DNA of 64,000 nucleotides from VFKU01 sp964620045 (GTDB taxonomy: Bacteria; Hydrogenedentota; Hydrogenedentia; Hydrogenedentales; GCA-2746185): NCBI GenBank assembly GCA_964620045.1, contig CAZUJL010000014.1, positions 1 to 64,000 on the forward strand, in the 5' to 3' direction. Of the stretch, positions 42,660 through 50,696 are shown one piece after another. Position numbers and translations under genes: made by a program. Within the stretch, counting starts at the first letter, position 1. Every line of letters starts with the position of its first letter. Below the pieces are notes generated by a model, which was given only the letters and a program-made list of their open reading frames with translations, made no database searches and was not told the origin of the DNA.

Positions 42660-43801
42660 GCGCGGCCGCCTCCCAGTTCGGTGGCCTTGCGCGCGCCCTC
42701 GACCAGCGATTTCGCCGTGCCGAGGTCGGTTCCTTCAAGCAGCCGCCGTCCTTCTTCTTCGTTCGTGCCCACGAGCCGCACGACAATCGGCACGTTCACT
42801 TTCATCATTTCGAGCGACTTCAGAATCCCGCGCGCGATGTCGTCGCAGCGCGTAATGCCGCCGAAAATATTGATCAGAATCGCCTTTACCTTCGGGTTTT
42901 TCAGGATCAGGCGGAACGCCGCGACCACTTTGTCCGGCGACGAGCTACCGCCGACATCGAGGAAGTTCGCGGGGTTGCCGCCGACGTGCTTGATGGTGTC
43001 CATCGTCGCCATCGCGAGGCCCGCGCCGTTCACCATGCAGCCGATGTTGCCGTCCAGCGGGATGAAGCTCAGGCCCTGCGCCTTCGCGTCGAGTTCGTCC
43101 TGATCCTCGCTGTCCATATCGCGCAACGGCTCAAGGTCTGTGTGGCGGAACATTGCGTTGTCGTCGATGATCATCTTCGCGTCGAGCGCGACCACCTTGC
43201 CGTGGCCGTCGGCGATCAGCGGATTGATCTCGATCAGCGAGGCGTCCTTGTCGGCAAACAGCTTCGCCATCTTCGACATGATCTCGGTCACTTCGCCCGC
43301 CTGTTTCGCGTCGCTGAACAGCTTCGACGCGAACGGCATCAGTTTGCCGGGGGAGAGCGAGCGCAGTTCCTTCGCGGCGACCTCGTAGCGCAGGATCGCC
43401 TCGGGATTCGTCTTCGCCGTCTCTTCGATCTCCACGCCGCCGTCCGCGCAGCCGATGAACACCGCCTTGCGCGCGCCGCGATCGATCAGGATCGAGAGGT
43501 AGACTTCCTTTTTGATCTCGGCCGCCGGCGCGACGAGCAGCTTGCGCACGGGCAGGTCTTTAATCGTGAGGCCGAGGATTTTCTTCGCGGTCGGCTCGAC
43601 TTCCTCCATCTTGCTGACCAGCTTCACGCCGCCGGCCTTGCCGCGCCCGCCGACGTGCACCTGCGCCTTCAGCACCACGGGCAGGCCCAGCGCCTTCGCC
43701 GCATCCACTGCCTCGGCCGCCGTACCCACCGCACGATCAGCGGGGCACGGAATGCCCACCTCGCGGAAGAGTGCCTTGGCCTGATATTCGTGTAGTTTCA
43801 T
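42656..43801 (-). CDS. sucC: Succinyl-CoA synthetase beta subunit
   Basis: From the ATG at 43801 (GGAG eight bases upstream) the protein is 381 residues, the expected size. M-K-L-H-E-Y-Q-A-K-A-L-F is the standard start; the ATP-grasp domain has K-A-Q-V-H-V-G-G-R-G-K-A-G-G-V-K, and L-I-E-I-N-P-L and the C-terminal I-F-G-G-I-T-R-C-D match the family. A longer frame reaching 43942 is not supported by homology. It is the first gene of the sucCD operon, divergent from the orphan gene at 44010. Confidence 0.95.
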   Translation of the reverse strand: MKLHEYQAKALFREVGIPCPADRAVGTAAEAVDAAKALGLPVVLKAQVHVGGRGKAGGVKLVSKMEEVEPTAKKILGLTIKDLPVRKLLVAPAAEIKKEVYLSILIDRGARKAVFIGCADGGVEIEETAKTNPEAILRYEVAAKELRSLSPGKLMPFASKLFSDAKQAGEVTEIMSKMAKLFADKDASLIEINPLIADGHGKVVALDAKMIIDDNAMFRHTDLEPLRDMDSEDQDELDAKAQGLSFIPLDGNIGCMVNGAGLAMATMDTIKHVGGNPANFLDVGGSSSPDKVVAAFRLILKNPKVKAILINIFGGITRCDDIARGILKSLEMMKVNVPIVVRLVGTNEEEGRRLLEGTDLGTAKSLVEGARKATELGGGRA

Positions 43802-43959
43802 CGATTCGCTCCGAATCAGTCTTGGGCCGGGAAACCGGCGGAGAACGCGACGCGCACCCCTGTGCCCGAGCGTGTGACAGGCCGCCAAGAGTAGCGGCCA
43901 GACGCATGGTTTTTCAACGTGGGCGTATGATGCTGGGCGCATCGTGTCGGAGCCTCGAC

Positions 43960-43980
43960 TTTGTCAATCGCTCAGACAAA
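43960..43980. promoter_or_regulatory. Short dyad between sucC and orphan gene B
   Basis: TTTGTC (43960-43965) and GACAAA (43975-43980) form a 6-bp inverted repeat with a nine-base spacer in the 208-base divergent intergenic region. A CATAAT box (43991-43996) lies just beyond. Possible operator; no stronger claim can be made. Confidence 0.3.
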
Positions 43981-44009
43981 TACGGGCTTTCATAATTTGG
44001 GCGCGTGAA

Positions 44010-44516
44010 ATGACTTATATTTTTCTGGCATTCGCAATCATTTTGTCCGTTGGTTTTCTGTGGTGGTGGGTAATTACGCCGCAACCGATAGCTATGACGG
44101 ACGAAGTCATATATGGAATGAGCTTAAATTTCATTTCCAGCGCTACAGATAGCAGTAGGTTAACTCTTCGCGGGTTGCACGATGATCTGTCGGCAACGGT
44201 GACCATTTCCAGGCTTTCACCGGGCCATGAATCGAACTATACCGTGATCGTGAGTGGTGGCCCTAGGCCGGAGGCTCTGTTGGAGTCAATTACCGAAGCG
44301 CTTCGTGGAGATAATTCGCGAGCCGAATTAATCGACGGAATTCTTCGCGTCGATTTGGATAAAGAAAACGACGGGCGACTCGTTCGATCATTTCGCCATG
44401 TTCTTGAAGGCTGTTTAAGATGCCTTAAAGTCGTTGAAAATGGTCGTTGTTTTGCGGCGCTGCGTGGAAAATATGACTTAGAGGCGTACAAGAACTTCAT
44501 GTTGAAAAATCGTTAA
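44010..44516 (+). CDS. Orphan membrane-anchored protein B, similar to the protein between sucB and lpdA
   Basis: From the ATG at 44010 the product is 168 residues with a very hydrophobic N-terminal segment (I-F-L-A-F-A-I-I-L-S-V-G-F-L-W-W-W-V-I) and a soluble domain of mixed charge. I recognise no family. Its soluble domain aligns with that of the protein at 35682 over nearly its whole length (see there), about 25-30% identity by eye. The gene is clearly AT-richer than its neighbours (38% GC in 44101-44160 by hand count). It is divergent from sucC and its 3' end overlaps the converging methyltransferase gene by four bases. No good ribosome site is seen. Confidence 0.6.
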   Translation: MTYIFLAFAIILSVGFLWWWVITPQPIAMTDEVIYGMSLNFISSATDSSRLTLRGLHDDLSATVTISRLSPGHESNYTVIVSGGPRPEALLESITEALRGDNSRAELIDGILRVDLDKENDGRLVRSFRHVLEGCLRCLKVVENGRCFAALRGKYDLEAYKNFMLKNR

Positions 44517-45169
44517 CGCTTTTCACATACGATGTACTGAAACAACCCGCCCTGCGCGATGCGATCTATCCGCCGCGCGGCCGACCATGGCCCCACAGGC
44601 AAGGCCAGAAAGCGGCAATGCTCGACAATCTGAAACGCATCGCCAGTGAGCCCGGCGAGATCGTCGTAGCCCAAGAAGGAATGCGGGCCCTCGGGCAACT
44701 TCAGCCGCAGCTTTTCCAGTAAATCGAGCAACCATTCAACGTCGCCGTTGGGCGTGACCGCGAGGAAACGTCCGCCTGCGCGCAACACACGCGCCGCTTC
44801 GCGCACGACCAGTCCCGGTTCCGGCGCATGCTCCAGCAGGTTGATGCAGAACACGCCGTCGAAGCTGGCATCGGCAAAGGGCAGGCGCTGCGCATCGGAC
44901 ACCGCGCGCGTAAACTGCCCGCCCGCGCGCAGCATGTCCGCGCTGAGATCGCACGCAACCTTTCGCCGCGCCGGCATCTCTGTCACCAGCGGCGACGATC
45001 CCGCGCCGAGTTCCAGCACCGCCTGCGCATCGGCAAACACGCGCCCGGCCAACTCGCGATACGCCGCTTTGCACGTGGCGTTCGCTTTCTGGTCATAGCT
45101 CGGCGCGAGCGCGCGGTAGTGCGCGCGCACCGTGCTCAGGCTGTGGCTTTGAGCGGCGGCGCGCTGCAT
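44513..45169 (-). CDS. SAM-dependent class I methyltransferase
   Basis: The 218-residue protein has motif I L-E-L-G-A-G-S-S-P, then A-C-D-L-S-A-D-M-L, D-A-Q-R-L-P-F-A-D-A-S-F-D and I-N-L-L-E-H-A-P-E-P, as in Methyltransf_11 domain proteins. The start is uncertain: ATG 45169 overlaps the upstream FAD gene by 34 bases, and GTG 45130 just after its stop also fits the first helix. It is likely co-transcribed with the FAD protein and the membrane protein upstream. The substrate is unknown; the context suggests lipid or glycan modification. Confidence 0.75.
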   Translation of the reverse strand: MQRAAAQSHSLSTVRAHYRALAPSYDQKANATCKAAYRELAGRVFADAQAVLELGAGSSPLVTEMPARRKVACDLSADMLRAGGQFTRAVSDAQRLPFADASFDGVFCINLLEHAPEPGLVVREAARVLRAGGRFLAVTPNGDVEWLLDLLEKLRLKLPEGPHSFLGYDDLAGLTGDAFQIVEHCRFLALPVGPWSAARRIDRIAQGGLFQYIVCEKR

Positions 45170-46458
45170 GCCTCGTTCGCACTCCGGTTGATCTGGTCCG
45201 CGCATTCCCACGCCTTGGTGATCAGGCTGGACTGCGTGCGGTCTTCGGGATACAGGAACACCGAGTCGAGCAGGTGCAAGCCGTCGAGCGGAGACTGCTG
45301 CTTGGGCAACACGTCGAGAAATCCGGTCGGACACACGGCCTGCGCATGCGCGGCCTTGAACACCTGATGCGAAATCAGGTCTGAATCTTTCAGCGCCGGA
45401 TTCAGATATTTCAGTGACTGCCACGACTGCTCAAACGCGACCTTCGCGTCGCTGGTGTACAACGCCGACGTGGTCGGCAGGTAATACGGCACGTAGACGA
45501 TGTGCCCGTCCTTGCTCATGCCGGGATTCAGGTTTGTGAACTCGATGATCCCGTTGCACGCGATGCGCCGGTCGTTCACGTTCAGCCAGAAATATTTGGA
45601 CACCGGCCGCTTGAGCTTGAACACGGCACACACGACGCCGACATACTTGATGCGCTCCAACTGCTGCGCGTATTCGTTCCACGTCGGCGGCAAGAGTTTC
45701 GCCAAAATGCTGATCGGCGCCGTCGAAATCACGCGATCGCACTCGACGACCGAACCGTCCGCCATGTCGAGACCGTGCACACGCCCGCCGGTCTCCAGAA
45801 TCCGCTTCGCGGGCCGCCCGGTGTGGATGCGCCCGCCGCGCGCCTTAATCGCGTCGACCAGCCTCGAGTAGAACAACTCCGAGCCGCCCTCGAGGTAGCC
45901 CATCATGCCCTTCGAGCGCGCGACGCGGCTGATCCGGTGCCACACCCACGCGGCCGAGATCGTGCCGGCCAGCTCCGCGAACTTCATCTCCAGCAGCGGA
46001 TGCCACACGACGTCGTACGCGCGCTTGCCGAGCCGGTCGGTGAGCCACGGCGTCGCGCGGATGTCGTCGAGCTGCGTCCATTCCTGGCGCGCCCGCGCCT
46101 CGAGCGCGAACAGGCCGAAGCGCACGCGCTGCGTGAACGGAATGGGGGAGAAGCGCAGCAGGTCGAGCGGCGAGGTGAAGCCATACGGCGTGCCGTCGTA
46201 GTAGAACCCCGTCGTCGATTTCACCCACCGCAGGCGATCCGCCAGTCCGAGTTCCTGTGCCAGCGCGACATAGCCGTCGTCGCCCTTGCAGAGGAAGTGA
46301 TAGAACTTCTCGACTGTGTCGCCGTCGAGCTTGAACGAGGACACGAGCCCCGCCGTGAACGGCGACGCCTCGAACACATCCACCTCGTGGCCCTGGCCGC
46401 TCAGCTTGTATGCTGCCGCCAGCCCCGAAATGCCCCCGCCGATGATCCCAACCCTCAT
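45136..46458 (-). CDS. FAD-dependent amine oxidase/protoporphyrinogen oxidase-like protein
   Basis: The 440-residue protein starts with the dinucleotide motif V-G-I-I-G-G-G-I-S-G-L-A-A-A-Y and V-D-V-F-E-A, and ends with the second FAD-contact region L-H-L-L-D-S-V-F-L-Y-P-E-D-R-T. It belongs to the broad NAD(P)/FAD oxidoreductase group that includes HemY-like enzymes, desaturases and UDP-galactopyranose mutase. In polysaccharide and lipid-linked glycan clusters such proteins often occur beside GT-C membrane enzymes, which is the case here. The substrate cannot be told. The next gene overlaps its 3' end. Confidence 0.8.
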   Translation of the reverse strand: MRVGIIGGGISGLAAAYKLSGQGHEVDVFEASPFTAGLVSSFKLDGDTVEKFYHFLCKGDDGYVALAQELGLADRLRWVKSTTGFYYDGTPYGFTSPLDLLRFSPIPFTQRVRFGLFALEARARQEWTQLDDIRATPWLTDRLGKRAYDVVWHPLLEMKFAELAGTISAAWVWHRISRVARSKGMMGYLEGGSELFYSRLVDAIKARGGRIHTGRPAKRILETGGRVHGLDMADGSVVECDRVISTAPISILAKLLPPTWNEYAQQLERIKYVGVVCAVFKLKRPVSKYFWLNVNDRRIACNGIIEFTNLNPGMSKDGHIVYVPYYLPTTSALYTSDAKVAFEQSWQSLKYLNPALKDSDLISHQVFKAAHAQAVCPTGFLDVLPKQQSPLDGLHLLDSVFLYPEDRTQSSLITKAWECADQINRSANEACSAPPLKATA

Positions 46459-46504
46459 CGCGCGCTCCCCCTATGTATAAATTCGTTCTTTATGTAGTTC
46501 GTGG

Positions 46505-46523
46505 CGCGGGCATCCTGCCCGCG
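46505..46523. repeat. Palindromic repeat CGCGGGCA-TCC-TGCCCGCG
   Basis: A perfect 8-bp stem with a three-base loop lies just beyond the stop codon of the membrane protein gene at 46531 and before the FAD gene. It is one of several different short palindromes between genes in the right half of the window and may act as a weak terminator or RNA stabiliser. Confidence 0.6.
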
Positions 46524-46530
46524 GCGCTTA

Positions 46531-48450
46531 TCAATCGCTCGCGGCCGTAAACTTCAAATCCCCCGCGCGGTACAACGTCGCCGACTCGCCCGTCACCACC
46601 GGTTCCAACTCCAGCGGCACCCCCGCCGGCGCAATCACATACCCAATCCGATACTTCCGCGCGAGTGCCGCCCATTCCTGCGCCGACCGCGCCGCCCATA
46701 ACTCCTGCCAGCGGGCGTCCAGGTCCGACGACGGCCGCTGGTCGAACCCATAGCCGTATAAATCCAGATAGACCTGCTGAATCCAAGGCCCCAGCGCCGG
46801 CAGATAGCTCATGAGCGACGCCGTCTGGGTCTCGACCAGCACAGGATTGCCGACCCGCGCCTGCAGCAAGAACTCGGACGGATGCGCGAGCAATACGGCG
46901 CCGCGTTCACCTTGGTCGCGGAGGTAATTCGCAACGTTTTCGTCGAACGAACTCCGCGGCAACGACGTGCGCGACGCGAACTGGTCGTAGTTCAACAGCA
47001 TCGCGAGCGCTACCGCTGTTCCAAGGAACGCCCAGTGTGGAAGCGCCGGAATCGCCAAGCGGAAACGTTTCTGAAACAGCACGAACAGCGCCGCACCGGC
47101 GACGAAACTCGCCGCGCCGAGCTGATGAACGAAGATCAATCCGACCAAACCAATCGCACCGGCGGAACGCCACGCGAGCGTGAGACGCCACCGCCTCGGA
47201 AGCATCAGAGCGAGCCGCGCATAAGCCGCTCCGGTCAGCAACAGCATCACCAATTCACCGGACGCCAGGTAGCGGTCGACCAGTTCCTCACCGAAGCCGA
47301 GCCTCAAGACCGGCAGCCCGAGGTAGAGTGCCAGCGCACCCCCAACCATCCAAGCCCCGACCCGGCCGCGCTCATCGTCATTCCGGGCCAACACCCCAAT
47401 CACGGTCGCCAGCCACACCGGCAGCAACAGGTTCAGGAGCCGGTAGGGCATCCAGCCGATGATGAGAAAGGGCGTCTCCGGACCGAGCGCGGCATGGATG
47501 CCCATCGCGACCCAGACCACCGCCACCACGCTCGCCGTATATATCGCCAGCCATCGGTACAGGGGTTCACGCGAGCCGAGCGTCAAGGCGGCCCCGATTC
47601 CGATCAGGAGCGCCGCAAATGCACCGACATGCGCGTTCACCGGCGGGAATTGCCGGTGCGGATCGAAGTACTCCGTGTATCCCTTCCAGATCGCGTCGAC
47701 ATTCGCCGCATCCGAAATCGTTTCGGGCCACGGCACATAGAACCCAAAGCGAATCAGCAGCCCGAACCCAACGCAGATCGCGACGCCCCCCGCGCCCCAC
47801 GGCAACGCGCGCAGCAGCTCCGCACGATCACCGCGCGCGAAGGTCCACAGTAAAAACAATCCGCACACGGGCAGAATCGCGGGCAACTCGCCGATGTGGA
47901 TCGCCGGCGCGAGTCCGAGCAGGAAGAATCCGCTGCGCCAGCGCGCGGTCAGGATCAAATACATCGTCAGCAACATGTACGCGCCGCCAAGGTACCCGTT
48001 CGTAAACGTGTTCGGCCAGACGGAGAGCGGATAGCTGCTGTCGAATTCGAGCCACACGCCCGCGAGCGTGAGCAACGCGGCGGCATGCCCGAACAAGGTA
48101 TTGCCGGTGAGTCGTCGCGTGAACAAGTACGCCGGCAACACGCTCGCCAGCACAAACAACACATTGCGAATGCCGTTGAGTGCGAGGGGCCCCGGCATCA
48201 GCCACACAACCAGCGCCGAGAGATACGTCTGCGCGCTGAAGCCGTTGTGCACGTAGCGATACAGCGGATGATTTTCGGGGTAGGGGATTTGTCCGGCGAG
48301 AATCTGCGCGTGTTCGTAGGCTTCGTCCCACCGCACGCCGCGTACCGCCACCGCGACGACGGCGAACACGCACCAGAATAGAAGACCGTACCGTCCAGAC
48401 GGATCTCGCCCGTCCAGATGTGTGGATACAGCACTCCCCCCGGAATGCAC
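46531..48450 (-). CDS. Polytopic membrane protein, possible GT-C glycosyltransferase
   Basis: The 639-residue protein has about 12 hydrophobic helices spread over residues 25-480 and a C-terminal soluble domain of about 120 residues. Near the start, V-R-W-D-E-A-Y-E-H-A-Q-I-L-A-G lies in the first external loop, where GT-C glycosyltransferases keep their acidic catalytic residues. No named family is certain. The start is taken as GTG 48450 (GGGGGAA eight bases upstream), but an internal start is possible. It is followed by the FAD and methyltransferase genes on the same strand, so a glycan- or lipid-assembly role is an inference. Confidence 0.65.
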   Translation of the reverse strand: MHSGGSAVSTHLDGRDPSGRYGLLFWCVFAVVAVAVRGVRWDEAYEHAQILAGQIPYPENHPLYRYVHNGFSAQTYLSALVVWLMPGPLALNGIRNVLFVLASVLPAYLFTRRLTGNTLFGHAAALLTLAGVWLEFDSSYPLSVWPNTFTNGYLGGAYMLLTMYLILTARWRSGFFLLGLAPAIHIGELPAILPVCGLFLLWTFARGDRAELLRALPWGAGGVAICVGFGLLIRFGFYVPWPETISDAANVDAIWKGYTEYFDPHRQFPPVNAHVGAFAALLIGIGAALTLGSREPLYRWLAIYTASVVAVVWVAMGIHAALGPETPFLIIGWMPYRLLNLLLPVWLATVIGVLARNDDERGRVGAWMVGGALALYLGLPVLRLGFGEELVDRYLASGELVMLLLTGAAYARLALMLPRRWRLTLAWRSAGAIGLVGLIFVHQLGAASFVAGAALFVLFQKRFRLAIPALPHWAFLGTAVALAMLLNYDQFASRTSLPRSSFDENVANYLRDQGERGAVLLAHPSEFLLQARVGNPVLVETQTASLMSYLPALGPWIQQVYLDLYGYGFDQRPSSDLDARWQELWAARSAQEWAALARKYRIGYVIAPAGVPLELEPVVTGESATLYRAGDLKFTAASD

Positions 48451-48566
48451 GCAGCGTTTCCCCCAGCGCGCAGGCCCGCAGCCCAGCGCACGCGCAGTAT
48501 ATCAGGTGGCGTCCGCGCCCGCATCCCCCGTACACTGCGCTCGCGCGGTTCGCACGGAGGGGAAGC

Positions 48567-49022
48567 ATGAGCACAGCATCGAACGCACAAGTGCGGCAGG
48601 GCCACCGCCTGTTGCAGGCCGGCATCCTGCTCTTTTTGTTCGGCCTCATCACCGGATTGTTCTCGGGCCAGCTCGCGAATCCGCGCATGGGGCTCACCAG
48701 CCACCTCGAAGGTGTGATGAACGGCCCGTTCCTCGTCATCCTCGGATTGCTGTGGCCGCGACTGCGCCTCGGCGCGCGCACGCTGGCCGCCGCATTCTGG
48801 ATGGCGCTCTACGGCACGTACGTGAATTGGGCGACGACGCTTTATGGCGCGGCGGCCGGCGCGGGCGAAAAGATGGCGCCGATCACGGGCAAGGGATTCA
48901 CCGGCACGAGCTTTGAAGAAGGCGTCGTCGCGTTCGGATTTATCTCACTCACGCTCGCCATCATCCCGCTCTGCTTGATGGTGCTCTGGGGCCTGCGCGG
49001 CGGAGCGTCCGACGCACGGTGA
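48567..49022 (+). CDS. Hydroxylaminobenzene mutase (HabA)-like membrane protein
   Basis: The 151-residue protein from the ATG at 48567 (GGAGGGGAAGC upstream) has four transmembrane helices. The signature is N-P-R-M-G-L-T-S-H-L-E-G-V-M-N-G after helix 1, then A-L-Y-G-T-Y-V-N-W and a C-terminal V-L-W-G-L-R-G. These match membrane proteins annotated as hydroxylaminobenzene mutase HabA/HabB, which rearrange hydroxylaminobenzene to 2-aminophenol. Most family members are not characterised, so the enzyme name is only by similarity. Its stop overlaps the following GT-C-like gene by four bases (GTGA). Confidence 0.75.
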   Translation: MSTASNAQVRQGHRLLQAGILLFLFGLITGLFSGQLANPRMGLTSHLEGVMNGPFLVILGLLWPRLRLGARTLAAAFWMALYGTYVNWATTLYGAAAGAGEKMAPITGKGFTGTSFEEGVVAFGFISLTLAIIPLCLMVLWGLRGGASDAR

Positions 49023-50662
49023 AGGCACTGCTGCGTCAGTGGGGGAGCGATCCGGCCTGCCGCGCCGTGTGCGTGCTGGCGCTGCTCGCCGGAATCTTCG
49101 TGCTCACGCAGACCCCGCGCCCGAGCGACGACGCGTACATCACATTCCGCCACGTAAAGCACCTCGCCGAACACGGCGTGCCCTCGTGGAATCTCGACGG
49201 CCCGCGCGTGCTGGGTTCGACCACGCCCGCATACATGACGCTGCTCGCCGTGTGGAGCCGCCTCACATTCAATCCGGATCTGCCATCCGCGGCGCTGATG
49301 TTAAACGCGCTGCTACACGCCGCGACTGTCATACTCGCATTTGCGTGCGCGCGCGACCTCTCCAAAAGCGGTTTCATCGCGTTGTTGACCGTGATGCTCG
49401 TCGCCTTCAACTCCGTCGCGGTCGTCGTCGCCTCGCAAGGTTTCGAAAACCCACTACTCACGGTCACGCTGCTCGCCTGCTTCCTCGCCACGCGCCACGC
49501 GCGCTGGTCGCTCGCGCTCACACTCGCCTCCGTCGCGCCGCTGATTCGTCCGGAAGGGATTGTCGCCACGCCGATCGTGTGGGGCGCGTTGTTGCTGCAG
49601 CGCGCGTGGAAGCCGATGCACTTCCTCTACTTCGGCGCGATTCCGCTTGCTTGGCTCGTGTTCAGTTTTGCCTATTACGGCTCGCCGATCCCGCAATCCG
49701 TCAGCGTCAAGCGCTTTACGCCCATCGTCTACTGGCCCTACACCGGCGAGCCGATTAGCCTGCTCGACCGCGCGCTACATTTCCCGATGAATCTCTGGGC
49801 CGCGTTGAAGGGCTGGGGCCTCCGCATTTTGATCAACGGGAACCGCCTTGAGGCGGTGACGAACCCGCTGCGCATCGTGCTCGGCGTGCTCGTATGTTTG
49901 CTGATTCCAATCGTCTTGATCTTCCACTCCGCGAAGCGTCCCGCGATGCTCGTATATCTCCTATATCCCGCCGGATTTCTGTTCTTCTATGCAATCGTCG
50001 GCAAAACCTCGGCGTGGTATTTCCCGTCCTACACCATCTTCAGCACGATCCTGATCGTGGGCGGGGGAGGGGTGCTACTGCTCACGATGCCGAAGATCGC
50101 CGCGCGAAAAAATCTCTGGCGCGCGGGCGTTGCCGTGCTCGCGCTTGCGCTTCTCGCCGCGAACCGCTACACCTACCATCGCGGCGACACCAACGATCCG
50201 CGCCGCTGGATCTACGCGCGCGACGCAAACTCCGGTGACTGGCCCGGCATGGAGCGCGAACGTTACCGCAGCTATCGCGCGGCGGCGGAGCGTCTGAATC
50301 AGGAGCCCGACGCCGCTCAGTCGCTCGCGCTGATCTCCGAGATAGGTGTATTCGGCTATTTCTACAAGGGGAGCGTCTACGATCCCGTCGGCCTATGCTC
50401 GCCGACCGCGCCACGCTACTATCCGCCCGATCCATCGGAACTAAAGGACGCCGCCGGCGAGTGGTATCGCGCCGCGAACAACATCGTTCCCACAACGATG
50501 GTGGACGCCGAGAAGCCGGACTACATCGTGAACGCGTCGATTTATTTTCCGCAGTTATTGGTAAATGGCAGCGCATTCCTGCGCGACTACGAACGCATCG
50601 ATGCCGACGTCGGCACGGCCTGGGGCGATCCCGTCCTGATATACAAGCGCCGCGCAGACTGA
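49019..50662 (+). CDS. GT-C-type polytopic membrane protein (putative glycosyltransferase)
   Basis: The GTG at 49019 overlaps the previous stop and gives 547 residues. About ten transmembrane helices occupy residues 15-400. The first external loop has P-S-D-D-A-Y-I-T-F-R-H near residue 35, the D-D-x-Y-I motif of GT-C enzymes using polyprenyl-phosphate sugars (as in arabinosyl- and mannosyltransferases). A second conserved feature is I-R-P-E-G near 175. The C-terminal ~130 residues are soluble. The sugar and acceptor are unknown. Translational coupling with the HabA-like gene is clear. The stop codon sits in the loop of a terminator hairpin. Confidence 0.75.
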   Translation: MKALLRQWGSDPACRAVCVLALLAGIFVLTQTPRPSDDAYITFRHVKHLAEHGVPSWNLDGPRVLGSTTPAYMTLLAVWSRLTFNPDLPSAALMLNALLHAATVILAFACARDLSKSGFIALLTVMLVAFNSVAVVVASQGFENPLLTVTLLACFLATRHARWSLALTLASVAPLIRPEGIVATPIVWGALLLQRAWKPMHFLYFGAIPLAWLVFSFAYYGSPIPQSVSVKRFTPIVYWPYTGEPISLLDRALHFPMNLWAALKGWGLRILINGNRLEAVTNPLRIVLGVLVCLLIPIVLIFHSAKRPAMLVYLLYPAGFLFFYAIVGKTSAWYFPSYTIFSTILIVGGGGVLLLTMPKIAARKNLWRAGVAVLALALLAANRYTYHRGDTNDPRRWIYARDANSGDWPGMERERYRSYRAAAERLNQEPDAAQSLALISEIGVFGYFYKGSVYDPVGLCSPTAPRYYPPDPSELKDAAGEWYRAANNIVPTTMVDAEKPDYIVNASIYFPQLLVNGSAFLRDYERIDADVGTAWGDPVLIYKRRAD

Positions 50663-50674
50663 TCTGCGCGGCGC
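50647..50674 (+). terminator. Terminator hairpin overlapping the GT-C gene stop
   Basis: A perfect 12-bp stem (GCGCCGCGCAGA, 50647-50658, with 50663-50674) has the loop CTGA that contains part of the stop codon (50660-50662). There is no U-tract. It lies between two convergent genes. Confidence 0.6.
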
Positions 50675-50696
50675 CATAACCTGTCAGGGGATACCT

